This document shows positions 45,888-57,066 of a DNA stretch of 64,000 nt, in pieces (the first letter of the stretch is position 1; each line of letters starts with the position of its first letter). The translations under genes were made by a program, and so were the position numbers. The stretch covers positions 64,960,039 through 65,024,038 of the forward strand of contig OY997593.1 of NCBI GenBank assembly GCA_963921825.1, given 5' to 3'. The stretch comes from Erodium maritimum (taxonomy: Eukaryota; Streptophyta; Magnoliopsida; Geraniales; Geraniaceae). The notes under the pieces were generated by a model. That model was not told where the DNA came from, made no database searches, and saw only the letters and a list, made by a program, of their open reading frames with translations.

Positions 45888-46820
45888 GCGTACTTGACTC
45901 TTTTCCTAGATATACCTGCACGCAAAAACCCTAAACTCTCTCTGTATAGCGTCTCTCCCAAAAACCTTCGTAACCGTCGGCGGTCACCATGGTTATGACC
46001 ATGGTGGTTGTCGGTGGAGTTCTCTTCCCCTCCTTCTCCTCCTCTCGAGCCTCTCTTTCAACAACCGTCTTCGTTCTCCGCCCGAGCATAATAGCTCCAT
46101 CAGTCGCCAACTACGGATCCACCAAAAATGCTCCGCCGCCACCTTCCACGATCCTTCTCCTCCAGTCATGCTCTACCACCAGTTGTGCTTCTCCGCCGTC
46201 CGTAACTCTCCTTGCAGCGTTATCGGATTCAGTCGTCAGTGGGCTTCCCCCTCCTCCCTCTTCCAAACACCGAGTTTAAGAGACTTTACACGAGTCTAAG
46301 AGACTACAGCGAGCCTCCAAAGCTATTCCAATATCGGCCTCCATAGCCTATGACCTCGATTTGTCGAGGTTTGGTTTTGGTAAAATTTTACCAACCGAAC
46401 ACACGTACGAGTCGCTTAGAGAAGGTTTTGGAATGATACAGTCAGTGCATTTGGGATCCGGGTCCTACCCGTCATGACCAGGGACCGACGTTGCTTGGCC
46501 GTCCCGGGAGGAGCAAGAAAGCAGCTCGTTTTTCCTGTTTTAGTTTGGATGCAGTTTTAGTTTCAGTTCTGAATTGTTTTAGTTGAATTTTATTCTGCTG
46601 TTTTGTTTTCAATTTTAGTTTCAATAATTTGGAACGTCTGGTAAGAGGTTGTCCTCAGTATGTATCTACGATGAAAAATAGAGTTTTCAACGGGACCAAG
46701 AGAGCTAGGTCGCCTACGAGAGGCTCGGACAATATTCTGGTGCCCAGGGCTGTTTGGCCATACTTTGTAATCTTTTGATTGGTATAATACCCACCTCTGT
46801 TTGTCCGTTTTAAAAAACAA
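45888..46820 (+). mobile_element. Short retroposon, 0.93 kb, LINE-type insertion
   Basis: A perfect 11-bp duplication aactcaatata at 45877-45887 and 46821-46831 bounds it. It has a CG-rich 5' half with one open Ser/Pro-rich frame (45989-46279), then AT-rich sequence ending TTTGTCCGTTTTAAAAAAC. No RT or known domain. It resembles the 0.9-kb element at 11927 in its 3' end and layout. Confidence 0.7.
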
Positions 46821-47229
46821 AACTCAATATAACGAAGCGGATCGATTCAATAAGTCATATTTTTTTATTACATTTTATATCTGTTAGTATATCATTTTCA
46901 ATACTCTTATTTGGGTGTTTCTTTCATCATTTTACTTTTATAATATATTTTTTTATAAGCTCGAAAATTTATTAATAAGACTGATTACAAAGAGGAATCA
47001 GAATGCCTGCATCAAGAAAATATAGGATAAAAGTTAACGATCACAAAGAGACTCCATTAGAGGAGTCAAAAGGCCTAGCCTTTTCCTAAAAAAGAGAAAC
47101 ATGGAAACTAAAAACAGAAAAGGTAGCCGCCAAACTTGCCTCCCGAAGTCAGAGACGAGTCTTCGTAACTTTCTTCTTGGAAGCTAATTCACGAACTGTA
47201 TTCCATGCATCGTTTCCTGACGAAGCTGC

Positions 47230-50176
47230 TGTAATAACCACTTCTGGTCAACGACAGTCAAACCTGCGAAAAACAGGAAAATTTAAAATTTTTAAGACAG
47301 ACACTTAACTTAACCTAAATTGACCCCGAGGGTCATACCGAACTTAAGTTGACCCCGTTATCGACTAAAATGAGTTCCAGGGGACTCAGGGCAACTTTCT
47401 GATCAATTTGGGAAATGTTGACTTTCGCTGGAAAAGTCAACCGAGCGACGTTTTGGTCCATTCGAGGACCGTTTTGGATCCAAAAAGCTTAGCCGTCGTC
47501 GCAGCGGTCTTAGTTGAGCCGTTTCCTTGTAGCCCGCCAAGTTTCGTAATTTCTTGGGAAAAGTGCCCGTTCGGGGCCTGAAACGTCCGATTTTCGCGAA
47601 TCTGATTGGAAAATATCAAGTACATATTTTCCAAAAGGTGTGGGACCCACCTTGCCACTTGTCCAATAAGTGGTGGTGTTAGTTTTGGGGGGGAAATGAG
47701 TGGAGAGGAAGCATGGCCGGCCACATGTGGTTAAAAGAGAAAAAAAAAATAGAAAATGAGTTAGTTGTTTGAAATTAGAAAAAGAAGAAGAGAGTTAGAG
47801 AGAGAAGGAGAAGAAGAAGAAGAGAGAAGGATAAGAAGCTAGGGTTTTGGGGATTATCGAGTCTTTGGATCGTCTCAAGGCAAGGAGCAACATCGTTCCC
47901 CTCGTCTTCCTCTTGAGTAAGCACCGAACCGATTCCCGTTTTGTTAATTTTCAAATGTTAGGGTTTGGGTTTAATTGATGAGTTAGGGTTGTAGTAAAGT
48001 TGGGGGTTTATGGGAGACGTTTTAGAGGTGTTTGGAGGGTTGTTTGAACGTTTTCCGGCGACCGAGAGCTCGGGAGGAGCTCCGGCCACCTTAGGAGGTG
48101 GCCGGCCACCATAGGAGGTGGCTGGCCGGAGCTATGGCCGGCCACCACCATGGTGGCCGAGCCCCATTGGAACCCTAGGGCCCACGGCCAAGTGGGCTGG
48201 GTGGGGCCCACATGCTCGGGTGATCGGGTTTAGTGTTCGGGAGGTTTAAAACATTTCCCGGACCATTTATCCTTAACCGAATCGAAATTTGGAATTAAAT
48301 TGGAAAAGTTGTAATTAACGGGTTTTAGAAACTTTAAACGTTAATTAATTGACTCGGAAGTCGGAATTCGATTTCGTCAAGTGCATTGGGCTCCTTGAAC
48401 TATTCTAAGACCGTAGAAACGAAAACGGGGGCTTTTGGAGCCCCGGAAGGCAATTTACAAAACCCGGGCAGATTCGCCATGTCGGGCGAATCGGGCCTTT
48501 ACGGGTCCTTTATCGACAATGTCGAGTAATTGGGAAGTTTGGGAGTGATCGACATTGTCGGGGTTACGTTTGGGCGTTAAGTTTATTAAATTTCGGCTTA
48601 TTCCTACTAGTTTAAAAGTGCTTTAAAAATAGTGTTCTTTTAGATCGTGTTGCGGACCGAGGCAAAGGGAAGCTCGGCGAGTGACTAGGATCACATCGAG
48701 ACTTAGTGGAGCACTTTTGGAGTTGTATACGAGGTAGGGAAAAGTAGCCGGATCTCGGCCCTGACTAGGGAAAGTTAACTGTAGAATTGCATGTGACACC
48801 GGGGTGTCGTGGGTTATTTAGGTTATCGAATATTAGAAAAGCATGTTACGGGAACTTAGCAATTATTGGAAAGGCATGTGACACTTAGTAGTGTCGTAGG
48901 AGCAGAGAACTTAGCGATATTAGAATTACTGGAGGCATATGACCATGCCCGGAGGTTGTTTGTGAAACTAGTGATCTTAGGACTGTTGGAGGCATTGAGT
49001 ATGCCGGAGGTTGTTGTGTTATTATTGTTGAGTTTTGGGTGGCCTTGAGAGCCCGTGTTATTATTGTTGAGTTTTGGGTGGCCTTGAGAGCCCGTGTTAT
49101 TATTGTTGAGTTTTGGGTGGCCTTGAGAGCCCGTGTTATTATTGTTGAGTTTTGGGTGGCCTTGAGAGCCCGTGTTATTATTGTTGAGTCGTGGGTGGCC
49201 ATGAGAGCCCGTATTGTTATTATTGGTGTTTTGGGTGGCCGTGAGTGCCCGTGGGGTTGTGAACCCATACTTTACCGTTGGAGTCTTGGGTGGCCATGAG
49301 GGCCCGTAGGGTTGTTGAACCCGTGTTTTGTTGTTGGTGTCTTGGTGTCCTTGAGTGTCTGTGGAGTTGAGACTGGTGTCGTTACTGTCTGTTGAACTTT
49401 GTTTGTGATTGTGTTTGGTTACTTGATCATGGTGGAGGTTGTGTGGTGTAGCTAGCCTCCCGACTGGGATCGGGAGAAGCGGAGAGGTTGTGGGCTAGCT
49501 CCCCGACTGGGATCGGGGGAAGTTGTGAGACAGGTCGACCGCCTGGCCCGACGGGGATCAGAAAGGGCGAGGGACAGAGAGGTTACTGAGACAGGTCGAC
49601 CGCCTGGCCCGACTGGGATCGGAAAGGGCGAGATACAGAGATGGTTATTGAGCAGCTGGTATGCGATCCTTTGTGATCTTGTTTGGTGTGCGATCCTTTG
49701 TGATCTTGGGTGTTGCGTGGTTGTCAGTCGTGTCTTTGGAGGAGGTCGTCAATCGTTCTGTGGGGTCTACATCACGTGTCCGAGTGTTGAGTCAGTTGAG
49801 GAAAGTATTGGTCGTGTGTGTGTCTTTTGAGTCGTTGTTGGTGTCACCGACTTTGTCTGCTAAGTATGCCGTAGTCAGTCTGTTATCTGTGGTGGTGAGT
49901 GAACGCTCACCTCTAGCTGCTTTTCCTACAGGTACCGTTTGCAGTCTGGACTAGGTGAGCTTCTGAAGCTTGAAGAGCTTGAAGCGGGTTTCTGGGTGTT
50001 TTGAGTCTAGTGACGTGTACCTCGTTTTTGTCCAAGTGTTGGGACTTATATTTTTGAGATGTAAATATTATTATTTTGTTGAACTAAACTGGCTTTTAAA
50101 GTGATTTAATGAAAACAGGTTTCAAGTATTAAACGTTCGTGTCCCTAGTTCGGTTCGCTGAAATTGGGGCGTGACA
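47230..50176 (-). mobile_element. Solo LTR, Gypsy-type, 2.95 kb
   Basis: On the minus strand it begins TGTCACGCCCCAATTTC at 50176 and ends GGTTATTACA at 47230. Flanks are gctgc (47225-47229) and gatgc (50177-50181), one mismatch. It contains a 39-bp minisatellite (about 49020-49240), a 60-bp direct repeat (about 49525-49640) and the hairpin GTTGACTTTC..GAAAAGTCAAC at 47417-47441, equivalent to that of the LTR at 1139. No internal coding region. Confidence 0.8.
49020..49240. repeat. 39-bp minisatellite in the solo LTR
   Basis: At least five near-identical units built on GGGTGGCCTTGAGAGCCCGT and a TTATTATTGTTGAG linker, decaying to the right (about 49190-49330). Confidence 0.9.
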
Positions 50177-51646
50177 GATGCACCCTGAATTTTCCTTGTT
50201 CAATCTGTTTCCCAATGTCAGGGGGACGAACGCATCTTTCCGTTCTAAAGAACGATTCCTTGATTTACACTGAACGGTATAAAGCTCCGATAAGTGTTTG
50301 TGAAGCCGACTCACCCGTTTCTGAGGTTTGAGTAAGACCTCCTTCCATGGACTAACCCCCGAAAAATCCTCAAGCTTGCCCGAACCCAAAGACGAGTCAG
50401 TACTTGACTAAACTGGGTCAGAAGATACTTGAATCGGGTGGTTTAAACCTAGAACCGGGTCAAATAAACACTGCATCGGGTCGCGGGTCGGAATTGACTG
50501 GACTTCATGGGCATGGGTTGCTTGAACCGCAAGCAAACCTGTCACACACACGCGATCAACGTCTTCCTCACCCGACGCGATTTGATTTAATGCACGGTTT
50601 TGGCCGAGAATCACGGCCTGATCCACCCCCTTAATTTCAGGAACAGAAACGAAATCAAAACTTGATCCCCCAAAGATCTCTCCGCAGAACTCGCGGTCAA
50701 CTCTCTGGACAAAGAAACCGACGACTGAATCTCGACCAATCTGGAGGAAGACGACGGTGACACAACCTCCGACGACTGTCCCACATCCTCAGATAGCTAG
50801 TTTCCAGTTTAAACCCCATTCTCGATTGCTCGATCCATGCTCTATTCTGGCGCTGCAACATCAACAGTGTCACCAGAACTCCGGAGCGCTTCAGAGCTTG
50901 AATCCTTCTCGACAAAGAGTTCCGCCGTCAAAGGAACATTATCCTTCGGTGGATCAAACGCAATTTGCTTACCTCCAATCACCTTACCTCACCTCCGCCT
51001 CCGACCAAGCTTTGTTTTTCACTTGACTTCCGGCGCCTAGCAATAGCTACGAACATATGATATCCGTTCACTTTTAGCCCATTCATACTCGCCATGGCCT
51101 GAGCAGCTGCCTCCTTCGTTTCAAAACGTGCGAAATCATACAATTGATGGTTGAGATTCAGCCGACTTAACGCATACGCCGATGTGATGTCTCCGAACGG
51201 GCTGAAGGTGTGTCGAAGCCAATCCGCCGTGGTTCCATAGGGTACATTACAAACGAAAATTTCCTTGTCTATAATGTTTGACTTCTGTCGTCTCATACGC
51301 CTGGGCACGACAACATGCCCCTCCACACCTCTTGAACCTGCACCGGAGCTTTTCTTGACAACCACAACAGAGGCCTCCACCTGTAGAGCAGTGGCCGGAG
51401 CAGTTCCATCCTCCCCCTATGGACGAGGAGAAGTTCGTCGAGACCATTGAAAACCAACACCTGATTGACCTTCAGACTTTGAAGATTTCTGAGCATGGTC
51501 ATCCCGTCTTTGCTTTGATGTCGTCGCCAATTTAGAAATTATCTGACAATAATTCTCATACGAACAGACTGGAGCAAAACTCAGAGAAGGAGAGGGGCTG
51601 CTGCAAAGGCTTCATGCCAAATTTCTCCTGTTTATTTTTATAATAT

Positions 51647-52320
51647 TAAATCGTTTATCTTGTCAAAAAAAAATTAACTCAACAATTTTCTGGAAAGAAA
51701 GTGAAGCGCAATATAGTATGATTCATCCTAAAACACCATTGCAATTTATGTGCAAAATCTTGTATACCACGATTCCTTTCTTGATAATCTGTTTGGCCCT
51801 AGATTTTGTATATAACAGTATAACCTCAGCAACAGCGGAGGATCAAAATAATCGATTTTTCCAACACTATTTATATACCGTTTCCATAAGATTCCCTTGT
51901 TGATAAGAAAGGAAGAAATGAAAAGGATAGACATAAATGAATAATAAAATTTGCCAAAAGCTACATGCATGATGCTTAGGGAGTATCAGTAAAATTCATG
52001 GAAGATACGAGCATGTACATCGGTCTTGTTGTACAGTTCCAAATCCTAACAAAAAGAGCCAGAGTTGAGGATCGTATGGCGTGGGAGGATGTCCTTGTGG
52101 TTCCGAATCACTAAATAAAGAGCCGAGATTTTTGTGAGGTTCGATTTGCAAGTGCGAGCTGTTCGGGTAGGGGTCATGGTCTCAGCCTGTCAAATGCGAA
52201 GGTGCCACGTGACGCTAGCGTGAAAAAAATATATATATTTACTATCTATAAATAATCACCCCTCTTGTTTCATCATTCCATCCACAATTTCTTATACTCT
52301 CAAATTTGTCTCAAAAACTT
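51647..52320. other. AT-rich spacer
   Basis: No coding signal or repeat ends recognised. A possible TATA (TATATATATTTAC, about 52229) is not linked to any gene. Confidence 0.5.
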
Positions 52321-52330
52321 GTTCCACAAT

Positions 52331-53705
52331 TTTTTTTTTGATCCGCAAAAAAAACGATTTTATTGAAAGGCATGAGTCGGGATTGGGCAAAAAACATAGC
52401 CCAACTATATGAGTACAGATCTAACACTAGCTTCTAGAAGCTAAAATGGAGATAAAGGAAGCAGGAGAGCTTTTCCAGAGAAGTAGATCAGTTTCAGAGA
52501 CACTGGCGTGTTTGATGTTGAGCAATGAGAAGGTAAAGAGCTGGACACGAAGTAAAATCAGTTCTGGAGATTCGCGAAGAGCTGAGAAGACCGCCGAATT
52601 GCGGGATAACCAGAGGAACCAGAAGCACACGAACACAGTTTTCAACCAAATGGGTTTAGAAGCCTTCTTCGCAATCAGGCCGCCCCACTGCAGAATAAGC
52701 AATTGCGGACGATTCGGCAAGCAACCACGAATATTCCACCATCTAAAGACATGATGCCACAAAGCCGTAGATCTCGGGCAAAGCAAGAGAAGGTGGGCGC
52801 TATCCTCAAAGGCCGAAGAGCAGAAAGAGCACAAAGCAGAGGCAATAGGGATGGGCATACCTCGATTTTCAAGGAAATCTTTCGTTGGAATAGCATCGAG
52901 AGCCACCAGCCAGCCAAATAGAGTGATTTTCGGAGGTAGATTTGCTTTCCAAAGAATAGACGCCCAATCAAGCTTTGGTCCGGCCAAGTTTCTGCGAATT
53001 TCCTCATACATGGCCTTAACGGAGAAAGATTTGGAGCAGTGCACCCAAATAACCTGATCCTGGTTAAAGGATGGTTGGAACGAATCGAGCAGATGAAGGA
53101 GAAGGGACTCGGTCTACAACTCGTAAACCAATCGAGACCTACGAAACCTGGGCTCCCAGTGATCTAAAAGCCAGTAGTCGCATACAAAAGCCTCTTTATT
53201 ATCTGCGATTAGGTAGAGCCGAGGGAATTGAGAAGAGAGAGGCTCTGGGCCGGCACAGCAATCAGTCCAGAATCGGATTCTTGAGCCGGAGCCCAACACC
53301 CATCTAATACCATCAGGGCCGAACAGAGCGGCAATTCTAGTGTCTTTGAACAAACTGATAATATTGGCGTTATTAGGGGAGTATCGCGAAGAAGAAACCG
53401 AAGAGAGATCCCAGGCTAGATCCGACCAACCGCAAATGGAACAGAGGACTTTCTTCCAGAGCTGGTTCGACTCCGAGGCAAATCTCCATAGCCATTTCGA
53501 CAAAAGGGCAAGATTAAAATCGGATAAGCAACGGATGGCGAGGCCTCCTGAGGCTTTCGGCTGTTTGACCTTGAACCAGCTAGTTTTGCAAAGAGGATGA
53601 CGATTAGGTTTGGCTCCCCAGAGAAAGGAGCGTTCAATGGCCTCTAAATCTTTGATAACTTTTACCGGGGCTTTGTAGAGGGACATCATAAAGATCGGGA
53701 TGGAG
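52331..53705 (-). mobile_element. LINE (L1-type), 5'-truncated copy with RT end and zf-RVT
   Basis: T run at 52329-52339 (poly(A) on the minus strand) follows AATAAAATCG and a perfect hairpin TTGGGC..GCCCAA. The minus strand encodes the C-terminal part of an L1-type ORF2 in two frames: 53689-53114 (IERSFLWGAKPNRHPLCKTSW, GGLAIRCLSDFNLALLSKWL) and 53044-52427 with the zinc-binding zf-RVT domain (ILWKANLPPKITLFGWL, CSFCSSAFEDSAHLLLLC). The endonuclease and the RT active site are absent. The flanks ttgttccacaa and ttgctcacaaa are only an approximate TSD. Confidence 0.85.
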
Positions 53706-54081
53706 CTTAGAGTTGCTCACAAAATTATAATTTGGATAAAAAAAAATATCCGATGACGACAACATTCAGAATTTTATTCCATCCGAGCACAATTGGAACA
53801 TCTCGGAGGCTTTCAATATATGTTAAACATCAATCACCTCGTAAACCATAACCTGTACATGCAACCATTTATGGTCCCAAACCTTAACATGCAACCAGGT
53901 GTGAACCCCAACCCAATTATACAACCAACCGAGAATCGTAACCTCGGCACCCAATGAGTCTCGGGCATCAACAACGGAAACCATTGGTTATTCTTCAAGG
54001 TTGTAAAATTTGAATAGCATACTTGTGTTGTACTCATTTAATAAGATTGGTTCTCTGGTTTGGAGTGTCTTTCAGACATGC
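53706..54081. other. AT-rich spacer
   Basis: Nothing recognised on either strand. Confidence 0.5.
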
Positions 54082-55890
54082 TTTTTTTTTGATAAGCTCG
54101 AAAATTTTATTAATAAGACTAATTCCATAATGGAATTAGAATGTCATGCTTCAAGAAGAAACATGATAGATACCAACGATTACAAGGGGGCTCCAGCAAA
54201 GGGAGCCAAAAGGCTTAACCTTTTAAAGAAAAAGAAAACAAAGAGCAGTAAAAACTCAGAAAAACACAAAAAACACAGTTAATCCTCGACACCCGAGGTT
54301 AACTCCGATCCTTCGCATCCTTCTTGGCAGCTAACTCACGGATTGAAGTCCATGCGTCAACGCCCTGAGAAGACGTTACGACCTGAGTGTTCCCGGTTCT
54401 AACTTGCTCAATTTGTTTCCCAATAACGACTGGACGGATATATCGTTCGCGATCAGAGATCTTCGGCTTGCACTGCATGGTATAAAACTCCGTCAAGTAT
54501 TTAGGTGGCCGGCTCACACGCTTGGACTGCATGAGAACATCCTTCCACGGGGAAGAATGGCCCGTGGAAGCAATACCAGAATCAGATGATTCATGTATAG
54601 GTTCTGCATCAAGCCCTTTAGGAATTGATCCAGAACAAATGGTAGGCCCATCCGGATGGAAAGACCCACTCTCGGCCGGCCCATTCCGAAGCCCAGACGA
54701 CCCTTCGACGTCCTCTGTTCCTTCACGTTTAGCATCAATTGATCCAGAACAAGTGTCAGGCCCATGTGAAGACCCAATCTCGATCGGCCCGTTCCGAAGC
54801 TCCGACCCAGTCGCTGCGTCTTCAACCTCGGCATCCACTGCTCGATGGAAATCCCTAACTTCGCGTGGAGAATCAGAAACCATCTCGCGAATCTCGGAGG
54901 ACTCCCGAGTGAGATCCTCAATCGTATCCGGGATTGAGTTCGAGATCTCCTCCGTACCAACCGGTGTAACCAACTCTGGCAACGCTGAGAGTTCCTCCCT
55001 TGAAGCTACCAACTCCGGCAAGGTTCCGACCACCTCTCCGGACTCTAGCAACCCCAAACCAATCTCCAAACCAGCCGGACCACTCTTCTCCACATGATCC
55101 TTGGATCGCGAGATGCTCTGTTTCGGTACGTCAGAAACAGAGCCCTGCGAAGAACATCGACGCCAAGCCTTGGCAACGAAGAGGGTATAACCTTGCACCG
55201 AGAACCCGTTCAGGGCCTCTACTGCCTTATCAGCTGCTTCCTTAGAATCAACCCGAAGTAGCGCTGGCTTCGGCTTGGACGTTTTGGGACGCTGACAAAA
55301 AACCACCGTTCCGAAGGGACTGAACAAGGCGTGCGTCCATTCCTCCGATGACTCGAAAGGTAAGCAATTGACGAACACCTCGTCCTCTAATTCGATGAAA
55401 CTACCGCTCGCCTTAGGCCGACGAACGACCCTCGACGCCGGTTGCTTCACCGCCGGAGCCCTTTGTGCCTCATTACCCACACGAGGGAGAGAGACTCGGG
55501 TCTCAACAGCTTCTTTCCCGGAACTAGTTGTTGCTGCAGATTTTCGCTTTCGTCGACGTCGAACACGACCGTGATCCGAAACAGGGACCACTTTCTCTTC
55601 CACAAGATCCTTCTTCTTCTCCGGCGACCCCTTACGAACCTTAGTCCGGTGAGAAGTCAACGACTCCGAGATCGTCAAAACGTGGTTTAGAGCCAACACA
55701 ACTGTACTCAACGCCGAAGTCACCTCTGCCAGGATCCCCGGGACAACTTTGACATTCCGGCGAGGTACTTTGGCTCTCTTTGACGTTCCGGTCATTGTTT
55801 CTCTCAAGGAATTTTAACAACTTTGTGACTTAATCAACTTGATCCATCTTCAAAGTTTAGGAGTGAATATGGTGATTTGGAGATTTGTTT
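54082..55890 (-). mobile_element. RRM-ORF retroelement, full-length copy with intact ORF
   Basis: Begins on the left with a T run (54082-54091), the poly(A) of the minus strand, next to the family end ATAAAATTTTCGAGCTTATC. Three stem-loops lie in the 3' UTR (54120-54140, 54189-54207, 54208-54224). One ORF fills most of the element. The 5' end is placed by analogy with the copy at 46947-51635 and is approximate. No TSD was found here. Confidence 0.75.
54299..55795 (-). CDS. RRM-containing ORF1-type protein of the retroelement, 498 aa
   Basis: Complete ORF. The ATG at 55795 (MTGTSKRAK) is preferred because the copy at 46947 starts in the same context. There is a basic N-terminus, a nuclear-localisation-like RRRRKRK at about residues 79-85, then one RRM at about 140-213: VFVNCLPF (RNP2 position), PALLRVDSKEAADKAVEAL, GYTLFVAKAWRR. 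RNP1 is degenerate, lacking the usual aromatics. A long acidic Glu/Ser-rich linker (about 220-400) follows, then a conserved end SPWKDVLMQ, SRPPKYLTEFYTMQCKP, RPVVIGKQI, DAWTSIRELAAKK. RRM-type ORF1 proteins are known from BNR-type L1 elements of plants, where they probably bind element RNA. No ORF2 follows. Intact ORF suggests recent mobility or selection. Confidence 0.75.
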   Translation of the reverse strand: MTGTSKRAKVPRRNVKVVPGILAEVTSALSTVVLALNHVLTISESLTSHRTKVRKGSPEKKKDLVEEKVVPVSDHGRVRRRRKRKSAATTSSGKEAVETRVSLPRVGNEAQRAPAVKQPASRVVRRPKASGSFIELEDEVFVNCLPFESSEEWTHALFSPFGTVVFCQRPKTSKPKPALLRVDSKEAADKAVEALNGFSVQGYTLFVAKAWRRCSSQGSVSDVPKQSISRSKDHVEKSGPAGLEIGLGLLESGEVVGTLPELVASREELSALPELVTPVGTEEISNSIPDTIEDLTRESSEIREMVSDSPREVRDFHRAVDAEVEDAATGSELRNGPIEIGSSHGPDTCSGSIDAKREGTEDVEGSSGLRNGPAESGSFHPDGPTICSGSIPKGLDAEPIHESSDSGIASTGHSSPWKDVLMQSKRVSRPPKYLTEFYTMQCKPKISDRERYIRPVVIGKQIEQVRTGNTQVVTSSQGVDAWTSIRELAAKKDAKDRS

Positions 55891-55899
55891 GTAAGTTCC

Positions 55900-57055
55900 T
55901 TTGGTCTTGTTTTCTTTTTAAAAATCTAGTTCTCTAGTAAATTTGTTGATAAAGAAAACAAAAAAAGCCGTTTGACTTCGCAGTCTCACGGTGTAGATAG
56001 GGCTAAGTTTGGATTAAGCTACAAGATGTTTTGTGACTGTTTAGGCCAATCCCCATGTTTCTATGGCTGAGTTTTCTCATCACTTATCAATTAATGCGGT
56101 ATGATTAAAGATTAGATTAATGAAATTAAAAAGATTTGGAGTTCCGTTGGGTCTGGAATGATGGGCGTATTTTATAGCATGATGGGTTTGATTCGGCCAG
56201 CAATGATGGCCTCCCGCTACCCACTTCAGGACCCAACGGTTCAACCGTGACAAGACAACCACAACTTTCAGGCCCCGCTTGGTTACAGGCTCACGCGGCT
56301 GAGCCCGGCAATCCTCACACCCCCAGGATATCTAATATAAACCTTGCTTCTCCTTCATACACAAGGGATGTGGGACTTGATCTTATATCACTTGTTCTGA
56401 AGCCACGCCCATGTGGTGGACCAACTCATTAACCCAAGGCCCGTCTTCCAGTCGAGGGGCTTCATTCATCCATCATGTCCACACACTTATTTATTTCTGT
56501 GTTGTTTGTATCTATACACTTATTTATCCGAGTAAAGGCTTTGCCGGAGAAAGACCAACCATCCTTTTCGGAGAAGACAAACCACTGTTGCCGGCAAAAC
56601 TTGGTTTCAGCAACATATCTTTTTGTTTCTTTTTTATATACAGTTTCAAAATATACTTTTAAGTATTAATGAAAAACAAATTCTAAAAGTATTTTATAAA
56701 AAATATTTGTTTTAGGATTGGATTAGGTTTTGGTGAAAGGTGTAAGGTAGGGGTTGGGTTTGGGTGTGAGGTTAGTGTAATGTTAGGATTTTAAGGTAGG
56801 GGTATTGTATGGTCATTTAAGGAAAATAAACAAATAGCCTTAATAGAAATAGATGGAAAAGTAGAAGACGTTATTTAATGTAAATATTCGTGTAGATATA
56901 CATTAGTGTAGGTAAACGTAATTAACCCTATTAAAATTAAATAATTCTTTAATTATCACTTTAGATTCTAAATAAGGTCTAATTTTTTTTTTTGTATACA
57001 TATTTTGAAATTTTAAAATCAAACATCATATTTATTTTGAATTTGTAGAAAAAAT
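55900..57055. other. AT-rich spacer, nothing recognised
   Basis: Includes a low-complexity GGTTTGGTG/GGGTTGGG stretch near 56740-56780. No gene, terminal repeat or TSD was identified. Confidence 0.5.
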
Positions 57056-57066
57056 AGACTTTAAAA

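Larger units (their letters stand above)
47149..51502 (-). pseudogene. RRM protein of the retroelement, interrupted and frameshifted
   Basis: The RRM (minus strand, about 51300-51040) reads EIFVCNVPYGTTADWLRHTF (RNP2 underlying IFVCNVP), then YDFARFETKEAAAQAM (RNP1) and GYHMFVAIARRR. The C-terminal motif SPWKEVLLKP..ELYTVQCKSR is at 50350-50250. The reading stops at the LTR (50176) and the last 25 codons (DAWNTVRELASKKK) lie beyond it at 47229-47149. Several frame changes between the pieces show it was already decaying. The domain order matches the intact copy at 54299-55795. Confidence 0.75.
46947..51635 (-). mobile_element. RRM-ORF retroelement, full-length copy, split by a solo LTR
   Basis: A perfect 11-bp duplication ttttataatat (46936-46946, 51636-51646) bounds it. 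Without the LTR at 47230-50176 the element is about 1.74 kb. In minus-strand order: a leader, an RRM ORF (51502 down to 50177, resuming at 47229 and ending at TGA 47149-47151), a 3' UTR with three stem-loops and the ATAAATTTTCGAGCTTAT end plus an A run. No reverse transcriptase or endonuclease is present. Confidence 0.85.

Noticed and set aside
49020..49240. CRISPR-like array of 39-bp units
   Set aside because: Units are directly adjacent without unique spacers, in a plant LTR; it is a minisatellite.
54299..55795. RRM ORF as an ordinary host gene
   Set aside because: It has no introns, sits next to a poly(A)-type end, and has two sister copies with TSDs; retroelement origin is far more likely, though domestication is not excluded.
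55796..56050. TSD for the RRM element at 54082
   Set aside because: No match to the 15 bases left of the T run was found on the right side, so the 5' boundary is left approximate.
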